This document shows positions 1 through 8,676 of a stretch of 64,000 nt of DNA, piece by piece (the stretch's first letter is position 1; each line of letters starts with the position of its first letter). The stretch comes from JBQKLI01 sp012798975. Lineage in GTDB: Bacteria; Bacillota; Clostridia; Tissierellales; Peptoniphilaceae. The notes under the pieces are model-generated. The model made no database searches and had not been told where the DNA came from. It worked only from the letters and a program-made list of their open reading frames with translations. The stretch spans positions 138,906 through 202,905 of the forward strand of contig NZ_JBQKLI010000002.1 in NCBI RefSeq assembly GCF_052116305.1. The letters run 5' to 3'. The position numbers were made by a program, and so were the translations under genes.

Positions 1-500
1 AAGCTAAAGAAATTCAGGTTGAAGTAGGAGAGCTTTTTTCAAAAGCTTATCTTCTTCTGCAAAAAGCAAATATCTCCATGGGTGTACGGGAGATCCATGA
101 TATAGCCACTTCCATCGACAAAGCCGAACCTTTTGAAATCACCTATCAATCCATCATGGGTCTCGATGTGCCGAAGATAAAATACGCTCATAAACCCCTT
201 CGTCCCCACTACAGCCTCTTTATGACTTCTCCAGAAGTAGACGAAGCCATCTATATTTTCCGAAAAGTAAAGCATTTGATTTATAGGCTTGCCGAAACGG
301 AAAACACTGTCTATAAACTTTCTGTGGAAATTAAGAAGAATCAAAAACGGGCGAACGCTTTAGAAAAAATCAAGATCCCGGAATATGAAGAAACCATAAA
401 ATATATTTCCGAAACATTAGAAGAAAAAGAGAGAGAAGAATTTTTCCGTTTGAAGAAAATGAAAAAACGAAAAGAAGAACAAAAGAAAGACCCTATATAA
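1..500 (+). CDS. atpD: V-type ATP synthase subunit D, C-terminal part
   Basis: The frame runs in from the left edge (first full codon at base 3), so only the last ~165 residues are present; the family is usually 200-220 aa. Subunit D is the central-stalk rotor subunit of V/A-type ATPases and couples ATP turnover in the A3B3 head to ion movement through the membrane ring. The C-terminal half shows the family pattern: QKRANALEKIKIPEYEETI followed by a charged helix (YISETLEEKEREEFFRLKKMK) and a lysine-rich tail. The remainder of the V-ATPase operon should lie to the left of the window. A rho-independent terminator follows at once, so this is the last gene of that operon. The symbol atpD follows archaeal/V-type naming (ntpD in enterococci), not the F-type beta subunit. 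Confidence 0.9.
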   Translation, partial: AKEIQVEVGELFSKAYLLLQKANISMGVREIHDIATSIDKAEPFEITYQSIMGLDVPKIKYAHKPLRPHYSLFMTSPEVDEAIYIFRKVKHLIYRLAETENTVYKLSVEIKKNQKRANALEKIKIPEYEETIKYISETLEEKEREEFFRLKKMKKRKEEQKKDPI

Positions 501-538
501 AAAGAGAAGCTGGATTTTATCTCCGCTTCTCTTTTTTC
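500..538 (+). terminator. Rho-independent terminator after V-ATPase subunit D
   Basis: The arms AGAGAAGC (503-510) and GCTTCTCT (525-532) pair perfectly and are followed by a T run, directly after the stop codon. Confidence 0.85.
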
Positions 539-596
539 TGCCTTCCCTTTGAAAAGCCTGTTATAATGATTGTAATAATACAAAGGGGATGATCTT

Positions 597-1565
597 ATGC
601 TGAAGGTTGGAATTATAGGAAACGGGTCGATTGTAAAAACATGGATGGAAGGAGTATTAGAAAGCGGCGCTTTTCAGCTTCACAGCGCTTATCTCCGCTC
701 CGAAAATAAAAAGGAGTTCTTTCAGGATTTTGGAATTGAAAAAATCTATTATGAATTAGAGGAGTTTTTAAAAGAGGAAGATAACGACATAATTTATATT
801 GCTCTTCCGAATAGTCTTCATTACGAATATGCTTTAAAAGCTATACGAGCAGGCCGGCATGTAATACTGGAAAAACCCTTCACCAGCAGCTTGCGAGAAG
901 CAGAGCATCTTTTTAAAGAAGCTTGCGCACATGATGTCTATATCTTTGAGGGCATCTGCAATATTTATAACCCGAATTTTTTAAAAATGAAAGCCTCCAT
1001 CACAGAACCTTCTGTTGTGTATTCTAGTTTCCATCAGCTTTCCAGTCGTTATCAGGCACTCCTGTCCGGCGGAACTCCCAATGTTTTTAACTTGGATTTT
1101 TCTGGAGGTGTGCTTATGGATCTAATGGTGTATCAGCTTCATGCTTGTTATGCCCTCTTTGGAAAACCGAATAATTTAAGCTATTTTCCAAAAAAATTGA
1201 AAAACGGCATTGATCTAAGCGGAACTATTGTTATGGAGTATGACACTTTTAACGCCACTCTCCTTGCCAGCAAAGAAGCCGAAAGCGAAGATCAATTTGT
1301 CTGTATCAACGCAGACCAAAAGATCAGTACCGGGACAATTAGTTTGATGGAAGGTTTCTTTTTAGCCGGAGAATGGAAAGAATATAATCGATACGAAAAC
1401 TATCTCGCTTATGAAATAGAAACTTTTTCTAATATTATAGAAAATAATAATAAAGAAAGATATGAAGAAGCAAAGGATGCTACCCTTGCCGTTATGAAAC
1501 TTCTAGACCGATGCCGAAGCTCTGGAAATATTATCTTTAAAAATGACAACCGTGAATTATTGTAA
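597..1565 (+). CDS. Gfo/Idh/MocA-family oxidoreductase
   Basis: This is a 322-aa NAD(P)-dependent dehydrogenase-like protein, usual length for the family. The N-terminus has a Rossmann GxGxxG variant (VGIIGNGSIVKTW, residues 4-16). The segment HVILEKPFTSSLREAEHL near residues 89-106 carries the EKP motif typical of the active site and cofactor pocket. The C-terminal alpha/beta substrate domain follows. Members oxidise or reduce sugars, inositols or related polyols; the substrate cannot be read from the sequence. A -10-like TATAAT lies at 562-567 and a purine-rich AAAGGGG ribosome site precedes the ATG. It is a single-gene unit with its own terminator. Confidence 0.85.
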   Translation: MLKVGIIGNGSIVKTWMEGVLESGAFQLHSAYLRSENKKEFFQDFGIEKIYYELEEFLKEEDNDIIYIALPNSLHYEYALKAIRAGRHVILEKPFTSSLREAEHLFKEACAHDVYIFEGICNIYNPNFLKMKASITEPSVVYSSFHQLSSRYQALLSGGTPNVFNLDFSGGVLMDLMVYQLHACYALFGKPNNLSYFPKKLKNGIDLSGTIVMEYDTFNATLLASKEAESEDQFVCINADQKISTGTISLMEGFFLAGEWKEYNRYENYLAYEIETFSNIIENNNKERYEEAKDATLAVMKLLDRCRSSGNIIFKNDNRELL

Positions 1566-1571
1566 TCAGAA

Positions 1572-1619
1572 AACAGCCCGATAAGTGAAATTACTGTGTT
1601 CTTATCCGGCTGTTTTTTT
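1572..1619 (+). terminator. Rho-independent terminator after the Gfo/Idh/MocA gene
   Basis: ACAGCCCGATAAG (1573-1585) pairs with CTTATCCGGCTGT (1601-1613) with one mismatch, followed by a T run. Confidence 0.85.
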
Positions 1620-1732
1620 GAGCAGACTTTTACTATTGCTCGAGTAAATATTCGGGAACTCAAACTCATTTTTAAAATTTTTACAATCACTTTATATCCA
1701 AGTCTATTCAAAATATTTCTTAAAAAAAGCCA

Positions 1733-1757
1733 CAAAAAAACAGAGTCTCCTCTGTTT
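1733..1757 (-). terminator. Terminator of the 1757-2337 membrane protein gene
   Basis: AAACAGAG (1738-1745) and CTCTGTTT (1750-1757) form an 8-bp stem with a 4-nt loop. On the minus strand a T run follows. The stem overlaps the stop codon of the gene. Confidence 0.75.
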
Positions 1758-2337
1758 TATTTAAGCCCTGTTCTTTTTCGGATTGCTTCCACTATATAAG
1801 CTAAGATAAAGAGGTCGATAAATTTCCCCACATAATACTGCATGATAGAGTAAATTGACCCATTCGATGGAAATTTATAAAATCCTGGAAACACATAGGT
1901 AAACATCGGCGAAACATAATCTTGAAACACCTTCTCATCATTCGCTGCATTCTGAAGTTTATCGAGACCCTCCATCACTTCCTTCGGAATAACACCTGCT
2001 CCGTTTAAAGTCAGATAGAAAATATAGAATAACACCGCAAGCTGAAAGATCAAACACAAATAGCAGATTATTCCGTAGACCAGAAAGAAAAGCCTCTCCA
2101 TTCTATGATTTTCTCTAAGCTTTTGATAACCATAATTCATAAATCTGAATATAAAGAAAACATTCAAGATCAGTGATATCACTAAAACAAAGCCGACCCG
2201 ATTCGGAAAAATCATAATCGCAGCGATCTCTGCAATAAAAAGCAGAATATATACAATGAATAATCTTAAAAACAAAAGAGAGCTTCTCCAGATATCATTT
2301 GCTCTGTTCTTAAATCCTTAAGCTGGGGTTTATACAT
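1757..2337 (-). pseudogene. Hypothetical multi-pass membrane protein, probably frameshifted near its N-terminus
   Basis: The long open part (172 aa from a TTG at 2275) has several hydrophobic segments (VYILLFIAEIAAIMIF, GFVLVISLILNVFFIF, LVYGIICYLCLIFQLAVLF and a C-terminal FILAYIVEAI), so it is an integral membrane protein of unknown function. TTG 2275 has no ribosome site. A good GGAGG lies instead before an ATG at 2337 that starts MYKPQLKDLRTEQMISGEAL and then runs into a stop at a T-rich stretch near 2270-2280. Adding one base there would join both parts into one ~190-aa protein. I infer a one-base deletion or a sequencing error. I do not recognise the family. Confidence 0.5.
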
Positions 2338-2436
2338 CTTTCCTCCTTCTGCCCTTTCTATCTTTAACTGAAAGGACTCTTGTAAATCAGTATCCTCATT
2401 ATATATTGCTCTTCATTTCTTCGCAATCTTATTCGT

Positions 2437-2478
2437 AAAAAAACCGGATGCTTAGAATATCCATTCTAAACATCCGAT
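2437..2478 (-). terminator. Terminator of the nadABC operon
   Basis: CGGATG...TTAGAAT (2445-2457) pairs with ATTCTAA...CATCCG (2462-2475). On the minus strand the stem is followed by GGTTTTTTT. It lies ~100 bp after the nadC stop. Confidence 0.8.
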
Positions 2479-2577
2479 ATAATTTTTCTTCTAAGATCTT
2501 TTAACTCTTGTTTCTTTCTAATTCTTTTATGTTCTAACTCTTAGAAAGACTATTATACAATTCTATCCAGACAAGTG

Positions 2578-3432
2578 CTATATACTATGGAGATTTTTTA
2601 GGGAAATATCTAGTATCGGAGCAGAATGGGTTAATGCACCGCTGGAAATAAAGTCGACTCCTAAATCTGCTAGTTTTAAGATATTTTCTTTTGTAATATT
2701 TCCCGATACTTCAACAAGGGCTTTCCCCTCTATGATTTCCATCCCTTGTTTTATCTCTTCATAATTCATATTATCCAGCATAATAATATCCGCACCTGCT
2801 TCAAGGGCTTCTTTTACCATCTCGAGATTTTCCGTTTCTACTTCTATTTTGCGTACGAAAGGAGCATATTCCTTTGCCATTCTTATCGCTTCTTTGACGC
2901 CTCCAGCAGCTCCGATATGATTATCTTTAAGCATTACTGCGTCGGATAAATTATATCGATGGTTATTCCCGCCTCCTATACGAACTGCATACTTCTCGAA
3001 GATACGATTGTTCGGAGTGGTTTTTCGAGTATCCAAAAGTTTAGTATTTCTTCCTTTTAAAAGTTCTGCTGTAAAATAGGTATAGCTTGCTATCCCGCTC
3101 ATCCGCTGAAGATAATTTAAAGCGGTTCGCTCTCCGCTTAAAATCACCCGCATATCTCCATATATTTTTCCGATCAGCTTCCCTTTCTCTGCCCATTCTC
3201 CATCTTTCACAAAAAACTCCGTCTTCATCCGATCCTCTAATAGTTCAAAAACTCTAGAGAATATTTGAAGACCGCAGATGATTCCATCTTCTTTACAGAT
3301 TAGATCCGCTTCTCCCAATTTTTCAGAAGGCATCACACAGTTGGTAGAGACATCTTCGCTGGATATATCTTCCTGTAAAGCACTGATAATCAAAGGATCA
3401 ACATTTAATTTTAATGTTATAGGGTCGAACAT
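2578..3432 (-). CDS. nadC: Nicotinate-nucleotide diphosphorylase (carboxylating), quinolinate phosphoribosyltransferase
   Basis: This 284-aa protein, full length for NadC, converts quinolinate and PRPP to nicotinate mononucleotide with CO2 release, the third step of de novo NAD synthesis in the cytosol. The diagnostic stretch DTRKTTPNNRIFEKYAVRIG with GGGNNHRYNLSDAVMLKDNH (around residues 134-172) supplies PRPP and quinolinate ligands. The C-terminal barrel carries IMLDNM and VEVSGNITKENI, also typical. It is the last gene of nadA-nadB-nadC, 12 bp after nadB, and is followed by the operon terminator. Confidence 0.95.
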   Translation of the reverse strand: MFDPITLKLNVDPLIISALQEDISSEDVSTNCVMPSEKLGEADLICKEDGIICGLQIFSRVFELLEDRMKTEFFVKDGEWAEKGKLIGKIYGDMRVILSGERTALNYLQRMSGIASYTYFTAELLKGRNTKLLDTRKTTPNNRIFEKYAVRIGGGNNHRYNLSDAVMLKDNHIGAAGGVKEAIRMAKEYAPFVRKIEVETENLEMVKEALEAGADIIMLDNMNYEEIKQGMEIIEGKALVEVSGNITKENILKLADLGVDFISSGALTHSAPILDISLKNLHSI

Positions 3433-3444
3433 ATTTCCTCCATT

Positions 3445-4740
3445 CTAATTTTCCATCGAAAGAGCAGCTCTTTTTGAATCTATTTTTCCTTCTAGCAAAG
3501 ATATCAGATTCTCATAAGAAATGTCTCTGTTTTCCATTCTTTTATAAAAACATCCTTTTTTCCATTCTTTTTTTCTTGCAGGAAAAACCATAGACTCTGC
3601 TGCCCTCTTCGCAAATACAAGACTTTCTAAGAGAGAATTGCTGGCTAAACGATTTTTTCCATGAACGCCGTTACAGGCTGTCTCTCCTACAGCATATAAA
3701 TATTTCATAGAGGTTCGGCTGGAATAATCTACCCGAATCCCTCCCATAAAATAATGTTGTGCAGGGACAACAGGTATGCACTCTTTTTTCACATCGTATC
3801 CTTTTGATTTGCAGTATTTTACAATGTTTGGAAAATGGCTGTCCAACTCTTCTTGTGGAATGGATCGTAAATCCTCCCAAACAAATTCTCTATCGTCTTT
3901 TTTCATCTGCTTGAAAATTGCATCTGTTAATAGATCTCTAGGCAGAAGCTCGTCTACAAATCTTTCCATGTCTTTATTATAAAGTTTCGCTCCTTCACCT
4001 CGTGCAGATTCGGAAATCAGAAAACTTCTCTCTTCTTTTTCTGCACTATAAAGGGTTGTCGGATGAAACTGAACATACTCCAGATCTTTAACTTCTATAT
4101 CATACTTCAAAGCAATCGCTATAGCATCACCCGTCAAATGCTTATAATTTGTAGAATGAGCATACAAACCTCCGACTCCCCCTGTCGCCATGACTACATG
4201 ATCTGCAAGGATCTCTTCTTTTTCTCTCTTTTTGTTTTGTACTACCGCTCCATAGCATCGATTATCCTGGCTTAAAAGATCGGTCATCTCTGTATACTCA
4301 TAGATTTCTACATTCGAAAGTTTGTGTACTTCCTCTAATAGTCTGCTGGTAATTCTCTCCCCCGTAATATCTTCGGAATAAAGTATTCTTTTTGCCGAAT
4401 GGGCACCTTCTTTTGTAAAGGACAGTTCTCCATTCTCCTCCCGCTGAAATTTAACACCGTAACCGATTAAATCTTTTATCACACTCTTCGATGAACGAAT
4501 CATGATTTCTACTGATTTTGGGTCGTTTTCGTAATGACCTGCTTTCATTGTATCTTCAAAATAAGACTCATAGTCTTTCTCCTCTTTTAAAGCGGCTATC
4601 CCGCCTTGAGCTAAAAATGAATCGCTGCTTTTAAGATCTGACTTTGTAATCATCATGATCTTTTTATTTCGTGGAAGGTTAAGCGCACAATAAAGACCAG
4701 CACAGCCTGTTCCTGCTATTAAAACATCTGCTCTTTTCAT
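3445..4740 (-). CDS. nadB: L-aspartate oxidase
   Basis: NadB is a flavoprotein that oxidises L-aspartate to iminoaspartate, the substrate of NadA. The N-terminus carries the FAD dinucleotide-binding fold (VLIAGTGCAGLYCALNL, residues 6-22). Further family signatures are FLAQGGIAA near 43-51, VQFHPTTLY near 222-230, SESARGEGAKLYN near 242-254 and ASNSLLESLVFAKRAAESMV near 364-383. At 431 aa it lacks most of the C-terminal helical domain of the ~530-aa enzymes; short forms are seen in several clostridia, so I do not regard it as broken. It lies between nadA and nadC in one operon. Confidence 0.93.
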   Translation of the reverse strand: MKRADVLIAGTGCAGLYCALNLPRNKKIMMITKSDLKSSDSFLAQGGIAALKEEKDYESYFEDTMKAGHYENDPKSVEIMIRSSKSVIKDLIGYGVKFQREENGELSFTKEGAHSAKRILYSEDITGERITSRLLEEVHKLSNVEIYEYTEMTDLLSQDNRCYGAVVQNKKREKEEILADHVVMATGGVGGLYAHSTNYKHLTGDAIAIALKYDIEVKDLEYVQFHPTTLYSAEKEERSFLISESARGEGAKLYNKDMERFVDELLPRDLLTDAIFKQMKKDDREFVWEDLRSIPQEELDSHFPNIVKYCKSKGYDVKKECIPVVPAQHYFMGGIRVDYSSRTSMKYLYAVGETACNGVHGKNRLASNSLLESLVFAKRAAESMVFPARKKEWKKGCFYKRMENRDISYENLISLLEGKIDSKRAALSMEN

Positions 4741-4757
4741 TTCCTCTACCTCAGTTA

Positions 4758-5663
4758 TTAATTCCCTAACTCAAGCATTCTTTCAAGGGGAATAAGTGAT
4801 TTTACCCTTGTTTCCTCTGAAACTTTTACCTCTTCGGTCTCCCCTTCAAGGACTGCAAGAACTTTTTCCAAGTTCACTTTTTTCATATCCTCGCAAATTT
4901 GGCCCTCTATAACGGGATAAAATGTCTTATCCGGATTTTTTTCCTTCAGCTGATAGAAGATTCCTGTTTCTGTTCCTATAATAAATTCCTTCCTAGGAGA
5001 TCGTGTAACAAAGTCGATAATCCCAGAAGTACTTCCCACAAAATCCGCTTCCTCTAATACATCATATGTACATTCTGGATGAGCTGCAAATAAAGCTTTC
5101 GGGTGGATTTTTTTCGCTTCTAGAACCTTTTCAGCGGTGATGGTTTGATGAATAGGACAGTAGCCTTTATTCAAAATAATATTTTTCTCAGGAACTTGTT
5201 CTGCTACATATCTTCCTAAATTCCCGTCTGGTATAAAGAAGATATTTTTATTCGGAAGCTCTCTTACAATCTTCACTGCATTTGAAGAAGTAACAATTAC
5301 ATCAGAATAAGTTTTAATTTCTGCTGTAGTGTTTATATAACAGACCACTGCAAGATCTTCATACTCTTCTCTCTTCTTCTCGATACTTTTTGCATCGACC
5401 ATGTGAGCCATAGGACAATCAGCATCGCTGTCAGGAAGATATACCTTTTTGTCTGGGTTTAATATCTTCGCACTTTCTCCCATAAAAGATACTCCGCAAA
5501 GAATTATGGTATCTGCATCTGTTTCAGAAGCCTTCTTGCTGAGATAATAAGAATCTCCTACAAGATCTGCAATTTTTTGTATGTCTCCATCTACATAGTA
5601 ATGAGCCATAATGACGGCATTCTTTTCTTTCTTTAATTGATTTATTTTATCGATTATATTCAT
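4758..5663 (-). CDS. nadA: Quinolinate synthase
   Basis: NadA condenses iminoaspartate with dihydroxyacetone phosphate to quinolinate using a [4Fe-4S] cluster. Three cysteines in family positions are visible: ILCGVSFMGESAKIL (~80-94), NKGYCPIHQTI (~163-173) and EGQICEDMKKV (~255-265). MAHYYVDGDIQKIADLVGDS at the N-terminus is also characteristic. I start at the ATG at 5663 (MNIIDKINQLKKEK) because GAGGTG lies the right distance before it; the ATG 21 bases upstream has no ribosome site. It is the first gene of the nadABC operon and the promoter lies just upstream. Confidence 0.95.
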   Translation of the reverse strand: MNIIDKINQLKKEKNAVIMAHYYVDGDIQKIADLVGDSYYLSKKASETDADTIILCGVSFMGESAKILNPDKKVYLPDSDADCPMAHMVDAKSIEKKREEYEDLAVVCYINTTAEIKTYSDVIVTSSNAVKIVRELPNKNIFFIPDGNLGRYVAEQVPEKNIILNKGYCPIHQTITAEKVLEAKKIHPKALFAAHPECTYDVLEEADFVGSTSGIIDFVTRSPRKEFIIGTETGIFYQLKEKNPDKTFYPVIEGQICEDMKKVNLEKVLAVLEGETEEVKVSEETRVKSLIPLERMLELGN

Positions 5664-5708
5664 ATTTGCACCTCGAATGTTCACTTTTTATTATTCCCAT
5701 AGTTCTGA

Positions 5709-5743
5709 AGTATACCCTTTTGCTCCTTTACTGTCAATACAGT
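5709..5743 (-). promoter_or_regulatory. nadABC promoter with overlapping palindrome
   Basis: On the minus strand, TTGACA (5732-5737) and TATACT (5709-5714) are separated by exactly 17 bp, a near-consensus sigma-A promoter ~45 bp before nadA. The palindrome ACTGT-CAAT-ACAGT (5730-5743) covers the -35 box, as expected for a repressor operator. A NiaR/YrxA-type niacin repressor is a reasonable guess, but no gene for it is in the window. Confidence 0.7.
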
Positions 5744-5867
5744 TAATTTCAATTATACTATATTTTCCTAATAAATCATTCTATTCATTTATCGTATATT
5801 TCAGCAATTAAGAAAAACTACGATTATCTTAAACCGCAGTTTTTCTAATATTTTCTATTTCTTCTAC

Positions 5868-7277
5868 TTACAGAGCTTTCATCTCTTCCATCTCTTTCAT
5901 CTCTTCCGCTGCTTCCAAGGGTGCAAATTTGTTTCCCAGAATACAGATCCCTGCAGATACAAAGATCGGGATCAGAAATGCGATGAATAATTTATTTTGG
6001 ATAAAGAAAGGAACTCCCGATGCCACTCCCAGCACAGCTCCCAAAACTGCTGTGTTTTCTCTTAGCTTCGGACTGTATAAACCGAAGAACAGCGGAATAA
6101 ATACACCTGCACAAACTAAATCCGCTACTAGGAAAAGTGTTAAAACGCTATATCCTCTCGATGCAATAAAGACAGAAATTATAATCAGTATAACTGTCAT
6201 CCATCTTGCCTTCTGCAAAGAAAGCATAGATTTATTTTCTTTCTTTCTTTTAATGGCAAAGGTTGCAACCATTGCATTCAGCAAAGTATCCACAGTACTC
6301 ATAACAAGAACTAAAGCTAGAATAAACGCAGCGATAATCAGTCCTGTCGGAAACAATTCATAGACAAGAGCAAACAAAGCCACGGAAGGATTATCACCTA
6401 TCCCCATCCCCGCTGAGGCGATACCGATAAATCCTGTAATGAACATTATTGGAAGAACAACCAGTATACAAGCAATCAGAGATTTTTTGATCGCAGCATC
6501 ATTCTTTCCAGAATAAATTCTTTGCCAGTACCCTTGATGGAATAGATTCGCAGCAAACACCCCGATACAAAGGGTTAAACCATATTCGATGCCGCCTATA
6601 TTTCCAATATCAAGCAGATCGGGACGGTTCACCTGAGTTTGTCTGATAATTTCTCCCATACCTCCGCTATAATACAACACGCCAGCAGCTACAGTTAATG
6701 TTAACACAATGATCAAGACCATCTGAATTGCATCTGTAAACATAGAAGCCTTGAGCCCGCCATAAGTTGTGTAGATCATTGTCGCTGCTCCTACTAACAA
6801 TGCAGTATATACTAAAGGAACTTCTGCCATTTGAAAAGCCACTTGAGCTATCGCTGTCAGCTCCGCTATTAAATGTACCAGCATATAAAATATAGATAAA
6901 AGAATGGTTAAAACGTACATTTTAGATCCGTATCTTTTCAGTGCATAATCGCTTATGGTACTACCCTCCGGAAGATAGGCTCTTACTTTAGGACTTAAGA
7001 TGGAAAAAGCAAAGTAAAGACTTGCTGCCCCAAAAGCATAACCTATAATAGTAGCAATTCCGCCGATAGCTCCTGCTTCTGGAGGAGTGAATAATATAAA
7101 CACCCCTATAAAAGATGCTAAAAATGTAGCAGTCAATCTTTGGGAACCTGTACTTCCTCTCGCTGTTAAATAATCATCGATGTTCTCAATTTTCCCTTTG
7201 CTGTAAACAATACCAATAAACGTAAAAATAATTACTGTAATAAGTATTAAAGAAATCACAACTGTAGATGAAATCAT
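5868..7277 (-). CDS. Sodium:solute symporter (SSS family), probable thiamine-related transporter
   Basis: The protein has ~13 hydrophobic segments across ~469 aa, with the SSS/PutP-PanF pattern (TARGSTGSQRLTATFLASFIG near the N-terminus; LIAELTAIAQVAFQ; STVDTLLNAMVATFAIKRK). I start at the ATG at 7277 because AAAGGAGG lies 7 bases before it; the frame extends to 7328 without a ribosome site. SSS proteins use the sodium gradient to import small solutes. A TPP riboswitch with its own terminator lies directly upstream, so the likely cargo is thiamine or a precursor such as HMP or the thiazole. SSS transporters under TPP control have been called ThiV. The substrate is inferred from regulation, not from the protein. 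Confidence 0.85.
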   Translation of the reverse strand: MISSTVVISLILITVIIFTFIGIVYSKGKIENIDDYLTARGSTGSQRLTATFLASFIGVFILFTPPEAGAIGGIATIIGYAFGAASLYFAFSILSPKVRAYLPEGSTISDYALKRYGSKMYVLTILLSIFYMLVHLIAELTAIAQVAFQMAEVPLVYTALLVGAATMIYTTYGGLKASMFTDAIQMVLIIVLTLTVAAGVLYYSGGMGEIIRQTQVNRPDLLDIGNIGGIEYGLTLCIGVFAANLFHQGYWQRIYSGKNDAAIKKSLIACILVVLPIMFITGFIGIASAGMGIGDNPSVALFALVYELFPTGLIIAAFILALVLVMSTVDTLLNAMVATFAIKRKKENKSMLSLQKARWMTVILIIISVFIASRGYSVLTLFLVADLVCAGVFIPLFFGLYSPKLRENTAVLGAVLGVASGVPFFIQNKLFIAFLIPIFVSAGICILGNKFAPLEAAEEMKEMEEMKAL

Positions 7278-7360
7278 AATACCGCCTCCTTTTATTTTTT
7301 GCAGCTTTATAAAATCAAATACACTCAAGACATATCAAGAAAATCATTTTATCCCAAATA

Positions 7361-7397
7361 AAAAAACACAAATCCTGATCTAGAATTTGTGTTTTAC
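7361..7397 (-). terminator. Riboswitch-controlled terminator before the symporter gene
   Basis: AAAACACAAATTC/GATTTGTGTTTT (arms 7383-7395 and 7363-7375) ends in a T run on the minus strand. The loop segment 7374-7381 is complementary over 8 bp to 7452-7459 inside the riboswitch, which supplies an antiterminator. Confidence 0.85.
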
Positions 7398-7428
7398 AAG
7401 CATATAGTAAATTATAAACAAGTCGTTC

Positions 7429-7520
7429 ACTTTCCTACGCTGGTATTATCCAGATCAGGTTAAAGGATTAAAAGATATCAGGATCTTTCTCTCAGCTGGC
7501 CTCTCCAGCACTCCTAGTGA
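7429..7520 (-). promoter_or_regulatory. TPP riboswitch (THI element)
   Basis: Read on the minus strand it contains the conserved blocks GGAGTGCTGGAGAGG, CTGAGAG and AACCTGATCTGGATAATACC followed by AGCGTAGGAAAG, in the order of the THI-box consensus. It lies ~150 bp upstream of the symporter start. With the terminator at 7361-7397 it should switch off transcription when TPP is abundant. Confidence 0.95.
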
Positions 7521-7659
7521 GTATTCGATTTTCAATTTCACGAACATAGTATTATTCCGATAAAACCGCTGCTGCTTTCTATCTGAAAATTATACTACTA
7601 ATCAACTGTAACATAATAAAAATAGATATTCAAGTGCCTTTAAAACATCTGCACATTTA

Positions 7660-7995
7660 TTAGAAATCTGACCTGCCAAATTTTGCCTGTATAAAAAGGT
7701 TTATAAAAATCCCAATCCCTGCAAAAATAATATAACTGGTCTTCTTGTTCAAAAACTGAAGATAAGGAAACAATAATATCAAAAACTCTAAAGACCATCT
7801 GAGATTTCCACTTAATGGATATGCTGCCTTTGGAGAAAAAAAGATTCTCCATAGCAGAGCAAATACTGCAGCCGCTGCCACAGACAAAGAAATCTTATGC
7901 CACATCTGCTCTAGAATAATATAAGCCCATCTTACAACCAATAAAACTGAAAATATCTCTATAATAAAAGCTGCTATATCATTTATTATTAGCAT
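7660..7995 (-). CDS. YrdB-like (DUF2568) small membrane protein
   Basis: The 111-aa protein has four hydrophobic segments and the family core WRIFFSPKAAYPL with LRWSLEFLILL after it. DUF2568/YrdB proteins are small four-helix membrane proteins of unknown function, so the role is not known here either. The ATG at 7995 has AGAGG upstream. It is monocistronic or leads into the region before the TPP riboswitch; no terminator was obvious. Confidence 0.65.
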   Translation of the reverse strand: MLIINDIAAFIIEIFSVLLVVRWAYIILEQMWHKISLSVAAAAVFALLWRIFFSPKAAYPLSGNLRWSLEFLILLFPYLQFLNKKTSYIIFAGIGIFINLFIQAKFGRSDF

Positions 7996-8613
7996 TTTAC
8001 GACCTCTGCTTTCTACAAGATTCCACTATGCTGTATTTTTTGGATCTACGTTTTCATTTTATCCAAAACTTTTCCGATATCACCGTAAAATAAGGATAGA
8101 TTGTTTCTTGATTCCTTCTGGGATAGCTGACGTTTCAAAATATATCGATGAGTAACTTCCTATACCATACTATAGTTCACTAAGCACCCATATATAAACA
8201 GAGATTTCTCTTTCTTCTCCATCTGTCGACATTTCATGAAATTGCGTTTTGTGTATATAAAAAGCTGTTTCTGTCTGAATTTTTTTCTCCTCCTGCTAGA
8301 TCAGGAGAAGGATTCATGGGGATTATAAAACGAAAAGAACTGTATAATGCTGCAATAAACAGCATGATCAGCGTTGAAGCTTTTTTCCATTTTTGAACAA
8401 ATCTTTTGAACATAAAAAACACAAAGAGTCCCAAACTAATAATTAACGTCTATATCCAGACATTCGTATCTATATCCTTTCTTTTTATATTCGAATTTTC
8501 TTGTCTATAATATTTACCCTCCCATTTCACGGGATAACCGCTGACTCTAATTATCTTTTAAACTATCACGCCCTTAAGGATCTAAAGATGTTTAAATCTA
8601 CACCATAAAACCA
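7996..8613. other. Intergenic stretch, no supported gene
   Basis: No RNA gene or convincing CDS was found. A 66-codon minus-strand frame at 8234-8434 has one hydrophobic segment (ASTLIMLFIAALYSSF) but no good ribosome site and no recognisable family; it may be a decayed membrane protein. Confidence 0.4.
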
Positions 8614-8664
8614 TTGACCGATCCAGTCTATTGTAGTATGCTCTATATAAACCAAAATGGTTTA
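8614..8664 (+). promoter_or_regulatory. Promoter and palindromic operator of the TetR-ABC operon
   Basis: TTGACC (8614-8619) and TATGCT (8637-8642) are 17 bp apart. Six bases after the -10 box, TAAACCA-AAA-TGGTTTA (8648-8664) is a perfect palindrome with 7-bp arms. This is a good candidate site for autoregulation by the TetR protein encoded next. Confidence 0.7.
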
Positions 8665-8676
8665 TGGAGGTATGAT

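Noticed and set aside
8234..8434. 66-codon frame with a hydrophobic stretch
   Set aside because: Weak start and no homologue recognised; kept only as a remark on the intergenic region.
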